A stretch of 64,000 nucleotides of DNA from Epiperipatus broadwayi (taxonomy: Eukaryota > Onychophora > Udeonychophora > Euonychophora > Peripatidae): assembly GCA_028023455.1 (NCBI GenBank), contig JAQFVV010012508.1, forward strand, positions 3,219,877 to 3,283,876, given 5' to 3'. Position 1 is the stretch's first letter. Each line of letters starts with the position of its first letter. Under the pieces are notes generated by a model that saw nothing but the letters and a program-made list of their open reading frames with translations, was not told the origin of the DNA and searched no databases. The position numbers and the translations under genes were made by a program. Positions 1 through 11,022 of the stretch are shown here, piece after piece.

Positions 1-1130
1 ATGTTTTCTACATAAATTAAATACCATTTGTACTAACAAATGACATAATTTATGTAGAAAATTAATTGCAAACTCATAATAATTTGGAAAAACTAAAAGT
101 GATCAGATTACATAAATACTGCATAATTATACTAGTAATGAATATATAATTAATTCTGATATCTTTTGTTCCAAACCCCATTTAAATACATCATATAATA
201 GCTCATATTTTGTTGATTAGTTTTGATTACAATAAAATATGTATTATCTACTGGCCTGCGAGTGTAAAGTACTTATTAATATGCAAATGTGTATAATGCA
301 CATGTATTTTATGTGTTTTAATATGCATATGCAAATTAAGATAATAATATAAACAATGTAATTATTAATAACAAATTTAAGAGAGTACATTTTCATACAT
401 ATTGACTATGTGTGTTCACTAATTCACTTTCATTCAAGAAATAAAAATAATAAAAATCTTACTATACATTTTTAATTTTCTAAATAAAATAAGTAATAAT
501 GTGTTAGATTTTAATCATAATCAAGCAAATACTGGATTATATTCTTTTCTTTAATACTTTTTTCCACCAAAGAATGTATAATAATCAGACTCATATAAGA
601 AAACTATCACCATTGTCGTTGTTTTGTGGTTTTTAAATCCATATTGACTTTGGAATCTGGTCATTTTTTTCTTCTTTTACCCATTTTAGATTATTGGTTA
701 AACTCTTCAAACTTTGATATTTCTGATGCAATATAAGAATATTTTGCATTCTTTTTTTTCCTGACATTACCAAATTGATAACTTTCATTTTATTGCTTAA
801 GAAAGATACTTTATATTTTTTTTCCCAATTTTGTAAAACTTTTAGCTATACATTTAGAAAATGTTTTATTACACAAAATACTGTACCACATCAAAATTCA
901 GAAAGAATAAAAATGGGAAGAATGAAATTATATGCTTCCAATATAGCCCCCAAAAATGTTATTAATAAATATGATTGCACGTGGCAAGATCCATAATGGA
1001 AGACTGGCTGTGTCAGGATATCATAGAAGTTTATTAAATTTTTTAATTTTAATGTTTTTAGGTTTTGTTCATTTAGATTATTTTACATAGTTTATAATAG
1101 AAGTAGAATACATTAATACAGTGCACACTG
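1..1130. other. AT-rich non-coding DNA
   Basis: No coding region, RNA gene or recognisable element is visible. The stretch is A/T-dominated with short homopolymers. The one 73-codon open frame (775-996, plus) has no family motif and looks like chance. Confidence 0.6.
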
Positions 1131-1140
1131 TGTCTTCAGT

Positions 1141-1220
1141 GTAGATAGATGGATGGATAGATAGATGGATGGATAGACATATAGAGATAGAAATATAAAT
1201 AGATAGACAGATAGATAAAC

Positions 1221-1314
<94 letters not shown>

Positions 1315-1347
1315 GTAGGTAGGTAGGTAGGTAGATAGGTAGGTAGG

Positions 1348-1387
<40 letters not shown>

Positions 1388-1411
1388 TAGATAGATAGAT
1401 AGATAGATAGA
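1141..1411. repeat. GATA/GACA/GGTA compound microsatellite
   Basis: A long run of GATA units is interrupted by blocks of GGTA (around 1314-1350) and GACA (around 1350-1388), and bordered by GATG-like units at 1141-1180. The minus-strand 139-codon frame made of Ser-Ile-Tyr-Leu repeats is translated microsatellite, not a gene. Unit switching in blocks suggests slippage after point mutation. Confidence 0.95.
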
Positions 1412-1837
1412 TCTAGAAAAGACTCCTCTTTTTTTGATAGATCATGTAGTTCCAATTTGATTTTCCAGTTTTTAATTGTTAATGGCCTTGGTTCCATTAT
1501 AACTAAAAAATTTGTCTAGACTGTTACATGGAAATTACCATTTGTAATTAATGTCCACATCTTAAATCCATAAAAATCTTTAATTTAACATATATTACCC
1601 ACTGTGGAAATTCTTGACTTCTATAAGACTTTAGAAAATTTGCACTATTTCAAATTCCCTCACACATTTAGCATTTATATCTAATTACTAACTTTTCTAA
1701 TAATCTGGGTACTAAATTAGAAATGGATCATCTTTTAACTTAATATAGCTCAGACAGGTTTGTTATAAATTATATCACATAGTTTCAGCTTATTCTTCCA
1801 ATTTTAATTGTTTGTGACATTGATTACATTATAATTC

Positions 1838-2998
1838 ATCATCATCAGCCATTATCAATTCACTCCAAGTTCAATCCATCTGCTTTGATCTATAGCCTTT
1901 CTTCTCCACATCACCCCTATATACTTTTCTATTTCATCCATCCATCTCACATATGGCTTCTTTCTGGGTCTTTTACAATCTCTTGGAATCCACTTTAATA
2001 TTTTAATTGTCCATCTATTATCATCTCTTCTAGAAATATGCCCAGCCCAACTCCATTTGTCTTTTAATTTTTTCTATGATGTCAGTAACATCCATTTGTT
2101 TTCTTACCCAAATATTGTGTTTTTGATTCCTTCTTGTTACTCCTAACATGCATCTCACCATACTTCTTTGAGTGATATGATGTCTATGTATTGATCTTCT
2201 ATTAAATGTCCAAGTCTCAAATCCATAAGTAAAATCTGGTGATACATATGTATTAAAAACTTCCTTTTCAAACCTTTTAATATTAAGTTATTTCTACCAA
2301 AAACACTCCAGCCAAATCTAATTCTATTATTGATTTTATCAATTATAATCTCATCAGTAGTCATAATCTGACTGAAGTATTTGTAGTTGTTGACTTCTTC
2401 TAACTCATCATTATCAATTTCTATTTTCATCTTTTGAGAAAATCCATTAAACACTATTTTAGTCTTTTTAACATTTACCTTTAGTCCTATTTTCTTAATT
2501 TCATCTAATAATTCTTGCAACATTTCCTGATGCTCCAAAGCATTATTTGCAAAAACAACTACATCATCTGCAAAATCAAAATGACTTAAATAATCTCCAT
2601 TTATTTTCACTCCTTTAGCTTCCCATTTTAATCCACAAAATACTTTTTGCAGCACTGCTGTAAAAATTTTTGGAGATATGGAGTCTCCCTATCTTACACC
2701 CTTTTCAAAATTAACCTTCCTAGTATCATTATGTAATCTAATTGTTGCCTTTACATTTTTGTAAATATTCTTCATCCTGCATCTGTACTTTCATAATTCA
2801 ATGATTTAAGCACTAAAACAATACTTATAGAATCAAATGTCTTTTCATAATTTACAAATCCAAAGCATAATGACAACTCATATTCATTTGACCTTTCTAT
2901 AACTTCCTTCAATATTTGGATATAATCCATTGTACTAAAAACACTTTTAAATTCAGCCTGTTCGTTTGGTTGATTGAAATCCAAAGTTCTCTGCAGAC
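1838..2998 (-). mobile_element. RTE-clade LINE, 5'-truncated copy
   Basis: On the minus strand this encodes part of a reverse transcriptase and the C-terminal region typical of RTE LINEs, and ends in a GATGATGATG-type tail near 1838-1850, the usual RTE 3' end. The endonuclease is missing, so the copy is 5'-truncated near 2998. The same family recurs at 7998-8575, 41618-41996, 54700-55190, 55240-57990 and 59070-59450, so it has been productive in this genome. Confidence 0.85.
2155..2984 (-). pseudogene. RTE reverse transcriptase fragment (broken)
   Basis: Two open pieces (2155-2655 and 2772-2984) together read as RTE reverse transcriptase. The upstream piece has the NEQAEFKSVFSTMDYI block before RT motif A and a FVNYEKTFDSI motif A in which the usual catalytic aspartate context has become NYEKTFD. 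Between the pieces lies a GVR-stop-GDSISP motif B in which the Gln codon has become a stop. The downstream piece carries FADDVVVFA, the catalytic Asp-Asp of motif C, followed by GLKVNVKKTK and the YKYF/RIRFGWSVFGRNNLILKG region. With an internal stop and no endonuclease this copy cannot be active. Family assignment is firm, exact subfamily is not. Confidence 0.85.
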
Positions 2999-3228
2999 GA
3001 GTTGTACTTATCTTTGGTAAACAAATTGTATAAAACTGATAAAAGACGGATTACTTGAAAAATCCATTTATATTTAATTAATGCTTACATAATATGTGAA
3101 ATGCAGGCACTCTTCATATACCTAGAACTTAATTGTAAATATAGGGGATTTGAAGCACCTTTCAACTATCCACATTATCTCATATCACTAATACACATGA
3201 TTACACACATGCAGAAAAGATCAACAAT

Positions 3229-3275
3229 CACCAATAGATTCATTTCGTGCTAAGCCAGCACTCATCAGTGGTCCA
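3229..3275 (-). ncRNA. Hammerhead-like ribozyme motif (F2)
   Basis: Minus strand: core CUGATGA is exact (3262-3268). It is followed by a perfect four-pair stem II, GUGC/GCAC (3247-3261), with the favoured G-C closing pair, then GAAA (3243-3246). The distal stem I strand UUGGUG is at 3229-3234. The stem I strand next to the core has lost one A relative to other copies, so stem I pairs poorly and stem III is altered. This is probably a decayed ribozyme that preserves the best stem II of the F2 family. Confidence 0.6.
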
Positions 3276-3306
3276 GATTATCATCTCACACACACATATA
3301 TAATCA

Positions 3307-3481
3307 GGCAAAATTCACTATATGGATGAGTAGGCACTAGATGGGGATTTTATGCATAAACCTTCTGGCATCCATTGATTAGTCTAGCTTGCTGTGTGTG
3401 GCAATACGTATAGTGAGTTTTGCCTGTTTTAACAACAGTTATACACAAGCATAAGAGGTGTTTGTCATGTGATGTTTATTG
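3307..3481 (+). mobile_element. F3 repeat nested in F2, 13-bp target duplication
   Basis: A truncated F3 copy (compare 51456-51734) begins GGCAAAATTC and ends CATGTGATGTTTATTG. It is flanked on both sides by ACATATATAATCA (3294-3306 and 3482-3494), which is F2 sequence duplicated at insertion. The hammerhead part is missing here. The shared block GGATGAGTAGGCACTAGATG identifies the family. Confidence 0.8.
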
Positions 3482-3549
3482 ACATATATAATCAGTGCCC
3501 AGTTTATATTAAGATAGCAACTCTTCACACTTTAATGGTTATATTTATA

Positions 3550-4440
3550 ATGCTTACATATATAAATCTGTGAAAGTCGTTGATTAAATCTAAATATATA
3601 AGTAATTAAAACATTGAAATAAATGGTTTTATACATTATACACGATTTTATTTCTTTTGACTTAATTTGGGGCAAAAAAAATTAACAAGAAACTCAAGTA
3701 ACAAAATCATAATTGTAAATGTGCTGTAGAAAGATTTGTTAATCGAAATATCATATATAGTATATTTGTAGATGTAATCTTTAATTAATTACTGTCTATT
3801 AATTAATAAGCATTTCATGTGCTATTAATTTATACATATTTCCAATTACTGTATATAAAAAATCATATATATGTAAATGAATCGTATTTTTCTGCTTTCG
3901 TAATCATCAATTGAAGTTTTTCTTTCTATTAAACTTTTATTTTATTTCAAATATGGATTTTAATACATAAATTTTTTTTTCTATTTTTTATAGCTGAGTC
4001 AAATCTTTTTAAAAAAAATATTTCAAATACCACGAAAAAAATTTTTATTTGAATAATATTTTAAATAAGTGTTCTGTAATTCTGTTTTATTGCGCTAATA
4101 ATTTGTAAGAAATTTTTCTGTAGCATTTACATCAAAAAGAATTTTTTTATTTGAATTTAATAAATCATCTATCTACTTAGATTTTAGAGTATTTAATAGA
4201 TTTGTTCTATTTTTATATTCTTTACTGGAGGAAAAAAGTCGTGTGACTTTAATTAGATTATATTAAAAAAAAGTTTTAAAAAATTTATTTGATAAATAGA
4301 TTTTAGATTTTTTTTTTTTTAAATAATGTATATATATTGAAATGAATGCCATAACTAAGTGCTTTGCAAATTGTGGGGTGTGGCCCCTTAGGGGACATGA
4401 AACTATTGCAATGGGGGGAGGGTGTGACTTTACCAAACAC
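3550..4440. other. AT-rich non-coding DNA
   Basis: No coding region or known element is seen. The open frame at 4263-4610 on the minus strand is an antisense reading through the adjacent F2 repeat and is not credible. Confidence 0.5.
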
Positions 4441-4445
4441 ACAAA

Positions 4446-4489
4446 TTCAACTGATGATTGCTGTTTTAGCATGAAATACGTATATTGGT
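4446..4489 (+). ncRNA. Type I hammerhead-like ribozyme (F2)
   Basis: The core CUGAUGA is at 4451-4457. Stem II is UGC/GCA with a U-U mismatch at the closing pair, followed by GAA. Stem III is the palindromic pair AUAC/GUAU with no loop, H17 is A (4484), and the distal strand UUGGU (4485-4489) pairs with UUCAA (4446-4450) through one G-U pair. A zero-loop stem III cannot fold alone but could form in a dimer, as described for type I hammerheads with minimal stem III. Confidence 0.65.
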
Positions 4490-4901
4490 GATTATTTATC
4501 TTTTCAACATATATGTGTTCAAGTATATCAGTGTTATGAGATAGTGTGGAGAGTGGTGAGTCATGTGAAAGTCTGTGCTCATATACTCTATATATTACAT
4601 ATATAAACACAGGTACATAATAAACCTGTGTGTTTCAGTTATTACATAGTAGAGATGTCTGCCCATCTCTTGTGTATGTGTCCTGTACATGAGGGGTCAG
4701 ACTGACCTTAGGTCAACATGGGTGTGACAAGAATCTCGGCCTGTGTGGCCTTTGAGCATTCCATCATCAGATTTTCAATTGGATGGACAGTTGAGTTGGA
4801 GTGTGAAGTAGATTGAAGCCTGTCCATTAAAGTATAAGGTTTGGATATCTTAATATATATCTGAGCATTTATAGCATATATATGGAGAGATGGTAATCTG
4901 G

Positions 4902-4945
4902 ACCAACTGATGATTGCTGGTTTAGCATGAAATACCTATATTGGT
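4902..4945 (+). ncRNA. Type I hammerhead-like ribozyme (F2)
   Basis: Stem I strands ACCAA (4902-4906) and UUGGU (4941-4945) are fully complementary. The core CUGAUGA is exact (4907-4913). Stem II UGC/GCA is closed by a U-U mismatch, GAA is at 4929-4931, stem III is AUA/UAU around CC, and H17 is A (4940). Only the closing pair of stem II departs from the hammerhead consensus. Confidence 0.7.
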
Positions 4946-5059
4946 GATTATTTATCTTTTCAACATATATGCGTTCAAGCGTATCAGTGTTATGAGATAG
5001 TGTGGAGAGTGGTGAGTCATGTGAAAGTCTGTGCTCATATACCCTATATATATTATTCT

Positions 5060-6080
5060 TTAAAGAAAATTACTCATCAACGCTTAAAACTTTTGCCCTA
5101 TTCCTAGTAACAACTCGAGCGATTGTTTCTTTAAGAAAATGATCCAATAATAGACAAGCTCTTAGCAGCTCTCAGTTCTGCTAATAATCAATGTAAGTGC
5201 TGTATATATAGTATATATTTTATAATCTATTGAAATAAAATTGTAAATATGACAGTGTTTATAAAATTAGAATATTCTAAAAATTAGGGCCGTACAACAT
5301 TTTTTCCAGAAAGAGGGGGAGAACACAAAAAGTTTGGAAACCACTGCAGTAACTGATTCCTTTTGTTTTAAAACATTAGTATATACAGGAAGTAGACATG
5401 AAATTTAGTTCAATACAAAATATAAGACGGATTTCTATAATGTCATTTCTTCAGACAACTTTGGAGCTTTTCTTTTGTGTAAACATTTTAGTTTTATTCA
5501 ATGCATGGTTGTTGTAATTCAGTGTTATTCTACCTTTATTATATCCAATATAACTCTTATGTTTCAAATTCATGACAGCATACAAGTGATCTTGATAAGA
5601 ATGTAGTCATTTGTTTATTTTTATATTTCTTTTCATTTGTGTTACTAAGCAGTCTCCATTACACTTTTATATTCAGTACAAATATAACCATTTAAACTTT
5701 ACTTCCTTTACTTATGAACTTAGTATTTATTAAACAGAGCACTAAATAAATAATCAAAATTTATTATTTGGAAGTTGATAAAAACATTGAGAAATCAAAG
5801 TGATCAAACTGGGCAGAATTTAAGCTCCAGAAATTGTCACTTTTATCACTGTTCCTAACATGGAGAAACACAACACTAATATATATATATATGTCTGAAC
5901 TTCAGAATTTATATTTGGTCATAGAGGACATTGATATCTTAACATTGTGAGTGGTGATTTGAATGTTATAGATATGTGTGTGTATGACAAATGAAGAGAC
6001 TACTTTCCTTTGTGCATATAAAAATGTAGTCGCTTTCTTCTGTCTTAATATATGTATATAATGCATTACTTTGCTTCTGC
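5060..6080. other. AT-rich non-coding DNA
   Basis: Nothing codes here and no repeat is recognised beyond short AT runs. Confidence 0.5.
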
Positions 6081-6082
6081 TT

Positions 6083-6465
6083 CTTCCTTTTTCTATGTAT
6101 TGATTTCTATGTTAACATATACCATTTACAACTTTCTTAAACACTTTATCAATACTATTTATTTATATCAAAACTAACTGTTTCAACTGTCCTGCAGTCA
6201 TCTCAAAGCTACAATATTCAAATATATAATTATATAATTAATACACTTATACATATATTTATATACATAATTAAAATTTATTTTTGTTTTATTTTGTGTC
6301 TTTAATATGTGTATAAGTGTATTAATTATATAATTATACATTTGAATATTGTAGCTCTGATGATGACTGCAGGACAGTCGAAACTGCTAGTTTTGATATA
6401 AATAAATAGTATTGATAAAGTGTTTAAGAAAGTTGTAAATGGTATGATATATAATGTATTGTTGT
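6083..6465. mobile_element. F1 fold-back repeat
   Basis: A long imperfect palindrome: the left arm reads CATTTACAACTTTC, then TTTATATCAAAACTA, then CTGTCCTGCAGTC, and the same blocks return inverted in the right arm, up to GAAAGTTGTAAATGG. The inner arms are a long AT-rich inverted segment around 6205-6345. Each arm holds the F1 core, a CTGATGA-like heptamer, a GACTG/CAGTC hairpin and GAAAC (right arm about 6356-6387). Related copies are at 46625-46795, 59595-60010 and 61192-61446. Confidence 0.75.
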
Positions 6466-6469
6466 TACT

Positions 6470-7060
6470 TATGTGTTTACATTTTTCTATGTGTTATTAA
6501 AAGCACTGAAATTTTGTTTTACTAGTTTTTATTCCAATATTTCTATGTTTTGATTTGCAATAAACACTAAATAAAATTTAAAATTCCAGTGTTTTACTTA
6601 AGTGCAACCACAAAAATAATAATACATTAAAAATACCATTAAAATAGGAACAAGCCAATAGTTTTCTGTATGTGAAAGAAATTAATGAAAATTATTGATA
6701 TATTTATATATAATGATATTCTTATTCAATATCTGTATTTCTTTGATGTTAAATATGTAATCATGTAATTAAATATTAATAAATATAGTAACATAAATAT
6801 ATATAAAGTACAACTTTAAAAACTTTTATGCACCCAGGAGCACTTTCAACTAACTAACACTACTTTTTAAAGTACCTTCAAGCATACTTTCAAGGTGTAG
6901 CTTCCCACAATTCACTAATTTTAACATTTACCACCTGTCTATTTATTAAGTTATGCTTGCATTTATATATTAACATAGCTTCCTTTATTTTCCTTTTATT
7001 ATTGTTTCTTTCAATTTGCAATATTTTCACATTATTATAGTCAAGATTAAAACCATGTAT
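6470..7060. other. AT-rich non-coding DNA
   Basis: No gene or recognised repeat is visible. Confidence 0.5.
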
Positions 7061-7074
7061 ATATAATCTATTAT

Positions 7075-7256
7075 TATATATAGAGCTCGAAAATAGGCTA
7101 TTAACAAGCTTTGCAGAATATCCCCACCCTCAGAGACCAGTTTCTGCTACTCTGCAAAGAGTTTGTTAAGAGCTTATTTGCAAGCTCTATATATAACATT
7201 TGTAATACAAGCTTGTTAAATTAGGTCATGTGACATATGACTTGATTTCTTTGTAA
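7075..7256. mobile_element. F4 repeat, short copy with 11-bp target duplication
   Basis: Flanked by TAATCTATTAT on both sides (7064-7074 and 7257-7267). It shares the AACAAGCTTTGCAGAATAT block, the CAGTTTCT block and the TCATGTGAC octamer (7226-7233) with the F4 copies at 19903-20383 and 25940-26330. The ribozyme region is reduced to the GAAACTGGTC side (minus, about 7120-7140), so no functional hammerhead remains. Confidence 0.65.
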
Positions 7257-7269
7257 TAATCTATTATAT

Positions 7270-7990
7270 CTGTATATATAATAAAGTGATATTAATAATA
7301 GAATAAGCAGTTTTAGAAACTGTAAATAACATTTAAAAAATTAAATCCATTAAAAAAATTGATATAAATTTTTCAATTTGGCTTTAGACAATAAAAGACT
7401 ATTTGTTTAATGGGACTTTATCATTATACATAACAAATTGTTTATTAAATAGATTAATATATACATAAATAGACATTTAATAAAGAAATAGCATCAGTAA
7501 TCTGAATCTAACAATGGTTTTGGTCATAATTTATTGTAATGGTGACAGTGATAAATATAAGAATTATAGATTCCTAAATTCATCCTACCATTCTGGTATC
7601 CAGGTCTCATTTGGCATTCTGGTCAATCACTGCTATAATTATTTTTTATTTAATAATAACTGCATGATAGTTCTCAACTTAAAAAATAAAACAGGATCCT
7701 GGTAAAATAGGTAAAATACATTTAACAAATCTTTCAGGTAGTGAAGTTGAATTTATGTTTAAAATTTTGTTAGCAGCATAATCACAGTTCAATTAATCAT
7801 TCATTAAATAGGCAACTAGCTTATCCTTATCTGGAAAGTAAAACAATGATGAGAAACTGCTAAAACTCTTCTTAGTCAGGAGTTGAAAATTCTAAAGAGT
7901 AATGCTTTCTCTTTTACTGTTTCTCTTTGGAAATTATTGAAAAGTGTTTAGTACTGAAATGAGTTATTTAATAATAATTTTGTCTTTTTA
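7270..7990. other. AT-rich non-coding DNA
   Basis: The 63-codon open frame at 7514-7705 has no recognisable motif and is probably chance. No element identified. Confidence 0.5.
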
Positions 7991-7997
7991 TCTACAC

Positions 7998-8575
7998 ATG
8001 GTCAGATTATTACTACAGATGGAAACATAATGGATGAAATTAATCATAGAATTAGACTTGGTTGGAGTGCTTTTGGTAGGAATAACTTGATACTAAAAGG
8101 AAATATGCCTATGTGTTTGAAAAGGAAGGTTTTTAATAAATGTGTTTTTCCAGTTCTTACTTATGGATCTGAGACTTGGACACTTAATAGAAGAGCAGTA
8201 CAGAGACTTCAGACCACTCAGAGAAGTATGGAGAGATGCATGTTGGGAGTAACAAGAAGAGATTGAAAACGCAATGTATGGGTAAGAGAACAAACAGGTG
8301 TTACTGACCTCATTGAAAAAATTAAAAGACTGAAGTGGAGTTGGGGTGGACATATTGCTAGAAGAGATGATAATAGATGGACAATTGAAATTTTAAGCTA
8401 GATTCCAAGAGATTGTAAAAGACCCAGAAAGAGACCACATGTGAGATGGATGGATGAAATAAGAAAGTGTGCAGTGGTGATGTGGAGAAAAAAAGATAAA
8501 GATAGGAATAGATGGATTGACCTTGGAGAGACCTTCATCCTGCAGTGGATTGATAATGGTTGATGATGATGTTAC
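7998..8575 (+). mobile_element. RTE-clade LINE, 3' end only
   Basis: A 5'-truncated RTE copy runs from the end of the reverse transcriptase to a 3' end of the form ATTGATAATGG followed by TTGATGATGATG. It is the plus-strand counterpart of the 1838-2998 and 41618-41996 copies, and its sequence is well enough preserved to act as a guide for them. Confidence 0.88.
8030..8563 (+). pseudogene. RTE LINE C-terminal region (two in-frame stops)
   Basis: One frame runs from 8030 to the stop at 8561-8563, interrupted by TGA at 8264-8266 and TAG at 8399-8401. It reads MDEINHRIRLGWSAFGRNN, then CVFPVLTYGSETWTL, then MERCMLGVTRRD, then IPRDCKRPRKRPHVRWMDEI, then RNRWIDLGETFILQWIDNG. This is the standard RTE tail: the RT thumb with LTYGSETW, followed by the RPR-RW-D-I and R-WI-LGE-F-QW blocks. 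Apart from the stops the frame is intact, so this copy is relatively young. A host role is unlikely. Confidence 0.88.
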
Positions 8576-8579
8576 ACAC

Positions 8580-10805
8580 ACACGTGTAAAAGTTTATCTT
8601 TTCAATCAATTCACTGCAAGATAAAAAATTTCTACATGAAGAGTACACTAATTTCCTTTTATGTGAATAAAATGTGGCTGAGAAACATTTTTGTCAATAA
8701 TGCACTGGAGATTTATATGTTTGTAATTATATATATATATAATACCAGATGGTTCTTTCTTCTTTTGATCATTGAGGGCACCATCAGACAGCTGCATACC
8801 TGAAAAATTTATATATGGTAATCAAAAGTGATAATTTGCACTGACCAGACCCAGGGAGAGCAAACGCTCATTAATATTGTTCAAACAATTGAGAAAGAAA
8901 ACACAAAGACAAACATCAGCAAAACTAATTTTAAATAATTTAAAATTTTATTAAATTCAAACAAAAACAAATAACATGTGGCAAACAAAATATAGGAGTT
9001 TGATCTAGCTTTTACGGGCATATTCATCTGAGAGTGTATGAGAGTTTTGAAACTATTAAACACTCTGGAAGATAAGTTCATTTCTTACCTATGACTTAAG
9101 AAGGGCTTATATATTCCTGGTAATGGTTTACCTAAACCAATTCCATTTTTTTTTGTTATAGAGTTTTAAAAAGACGGATGCATGTGGAGAACTAACAGAA
9201 AAGCACAGACGAGCTTTTCTTAGCCTGGAAAAGAAACATCGGAACTAAGAATGTCAAAATTCTGCAAAACACTCATGGTCATGTATGTTTAAACCAGCCA
9301 AGGTTAATCTCACACAAGAAAATGAAAGATTATGGAATACATAATCTGAACTATGAAAAATAAAATCTCTACTAAGAAAAACAGAAATATACTCAATAAA
9401 TCGCTAGCCAAAATATTTGTGGGATGCAGGAATCAGAAACTAAACTTATTTACAATTAATTATAGGGCAACAAAAGAGGGACAGGTGAGCAACATGAAAT
9501 TATGAATATCTGCCAAAGCATTTAGCAAGGGTTAGTAATATAAATGAAAAGAATACAAAGTGTACCAAATATAAAGCAATACACTCTCAGATAAATAAAT
9601 TTAAAGCAAATGTGAAATCTTAAAACTAAGATTCCAAGGCACACTATCAGAAAATACATATAATAAATGCTTAAAATGTTTAACTTAAATAGGCAAAAGA
9701 TTATAAAAATAGGTTACTTTTTAAGATTAAACTGAGACTTTAAAACTGTGGAAAGAATAAGAAAACACGTTACATCAAGGTATGAGGTTAAGACTGGATG
9801 ATGTCCTTCAGCATGGCACACATAGTTCATTTTATTGGAGAGTTCTGGCTAAGACTTTAGGTTTCCATTTTCTGTTTAGGAGGCTGGAATCAATGTTAGG
9901 GTTCAGTTCTTGTTTAAGCTCTTATGACATGATTTTTCAGAGATTATTTGGAATCCGTGGTCCATCTTTAAGTTGGTTTAGCATGGCATGATGTTGAGGC
10001 AATTCTTCCTAGTGTATATAGTTGTAGCATTCTGCAGGAAAGATTCATTTTAGAAATTTGAATACAGTAATTTAAATTCAGCAGCACAGCACTTCTAGTC
10101 TGGATCTCTAGTAGCATACAAAGTTGAATCAATATGCATTACAAGTAGCTAAAAAGCCAATAGCTGAAGAATAGTCTAAAATTCCAGGCCTATTTATATG
10201 AGCTCTTATTTTCCATAACATCTTTTGATTAGTAATTTTTGACCAGGGCAAATCTTTATCTCAGACTTAATCTTAATTAAAGATTCTGACTAGGGTTAAT
10301 CTTATTCATAATTAATTTTTTGAAAAATGTAAAAACAAGTCTCAGTTTTAGATAAAATAAATTAAAATAGATTATATTTAAAATAAATAGGAATGCCATT
10401 ACAATTTTTCAAAATTAAAAGCTTTCTCAAAAAAAAACAAAAAACTTTTAATTAGAACTTGTTTACAAATGAATTTTTTAAAAAAAAACTGTTGAAAGAA
10501 ACTAGATTTTAAAACTAAAATCTATTTCAAATAAAAATCACTGCTTATATTTTCTTTTTTAAAAAATAAGCGAATATGGGTGTGGCATCACTACTCTTAA
10601 TACATAAAATATAAAACTTTGATATAACTTTTAAAAACTTTAAAAAAAAACAAAATACATTTTTAACTTACGTGATAGAACTCTTGAATCGGATAGAGTA
10701 TCCAGTTCAACTGCCTATCACCCATTTTTACCCCCCCCCTACAAAAACCTAGCTGAATGTGCACTCTAAAAAAATACTTTTTATTTTGTCAAAGTACTTT
10801 CTCGA
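8580..10805. other. Unassigned DNA, slightly less AT-rich around 9150-10200
   Basis: No gene or transposon family is recognised. Composition between about 9150 and 10200 is visibly less AT-biased than the surroundings. The reading frames there (for example 9782-9991) show no motif. An ATACACTCTCAGAT block near 9580 is the inverse of one near 9024-9038. It could be an eroded element of unknown type. Confidence 0.4.
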
Positions 10806-10810
10806 ATTTC

Positions 10811-10827
10811 ATAAATGGTTATAATAA
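10811..10827 (+). repeat. Left target-site duplication of F2 element
   Basis: ATAAATGGTTATAATAA here is repeated exactly at 11404-11420. Seventeen identical bases bracket the fold-back element. Confidence 0.9.
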
Positions 10828-10975
10828 CTGAAACACACAGGCTTATTATATATCTGTGTCTATATATGTAATATATAGGATATATGAGCACAGACTTTCA
10901 CATGACCCACCATTCTCCACACTATCTCATAACACTGATACACTTGAACACATATATGCTGAAAAGATAAATAAT

Positions 10976-11022
10976 CACCAGTATACGTATTTCATGCTAA
11001 AACAGCACTCATCAGTGGGTCC
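10976..11022 (-). ncRNA. Hammerhead-like ribozyme motif (F2, left arm)
   Basis: Minus strand: CUGAUGA exact (11009-11015), stem II GUGC/GCAU closed by G-U, GAA, stem III AUAC/GUAU and H17 A. Stem I is weakened: the core-side strand is GACCCA and its partner starts CUGGUG. Confidence 0.6.

Larger units (their letters stand above)
3160..3545 (-). mobile_element. F2 ribozyme repeat, interrupted by an F3 element
   Basis: Positions 3160-3306 and 3482-3545 together match the F2 family seen best at 10828-11403, with the same order of blocks (CACTATCTCATA, the hammerhead region, then the ATCAGTGCCCAG and AAGATAGC blocks). The copy is interrupted by 175 bp of an F3-type repeat flanked by a 13-bp duplication of F2 sequence, so the F2 copy is older than the F3 insertion. 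Confidence 0.75.
4440..5055 (+). mobile_element. F2 repeat, two ribozyme arms in direct tandem
   Basis: Two F2 right arms lie head to tail, and each starts with a hammerhead motif (cores at 4451-4457 and 4907-4913, exactly 456 bp apart). Between them are the CACAGG/CCTGTG end block (about 4607-4635) and the CATCAGATTTTCAATTGGATGG block shared with other F2 copies. The left edge starts within stem I of the first ribozyme. No clear target-site duplication was found. The arrangement resembles the tandem ribozyme repeats described for retrozymes. Confidence 0.75.

Noticed and set aside
1078-1497. 139-codon frame of Ser-Ile-Tyr-Leu repeats
   Set aside because: Translation of the GATA/GACA microsatellite.
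6356-6387. F1 core as a true hammerhead ribozyme
   Set aside because: CUGAUGA, a GACTG/CAGTC hairpin and GAAAC are in order, but there is one extra base before stem II and the flanks of the core and of H17 do not pair to form stem I. Kept only as hammerhead-like.
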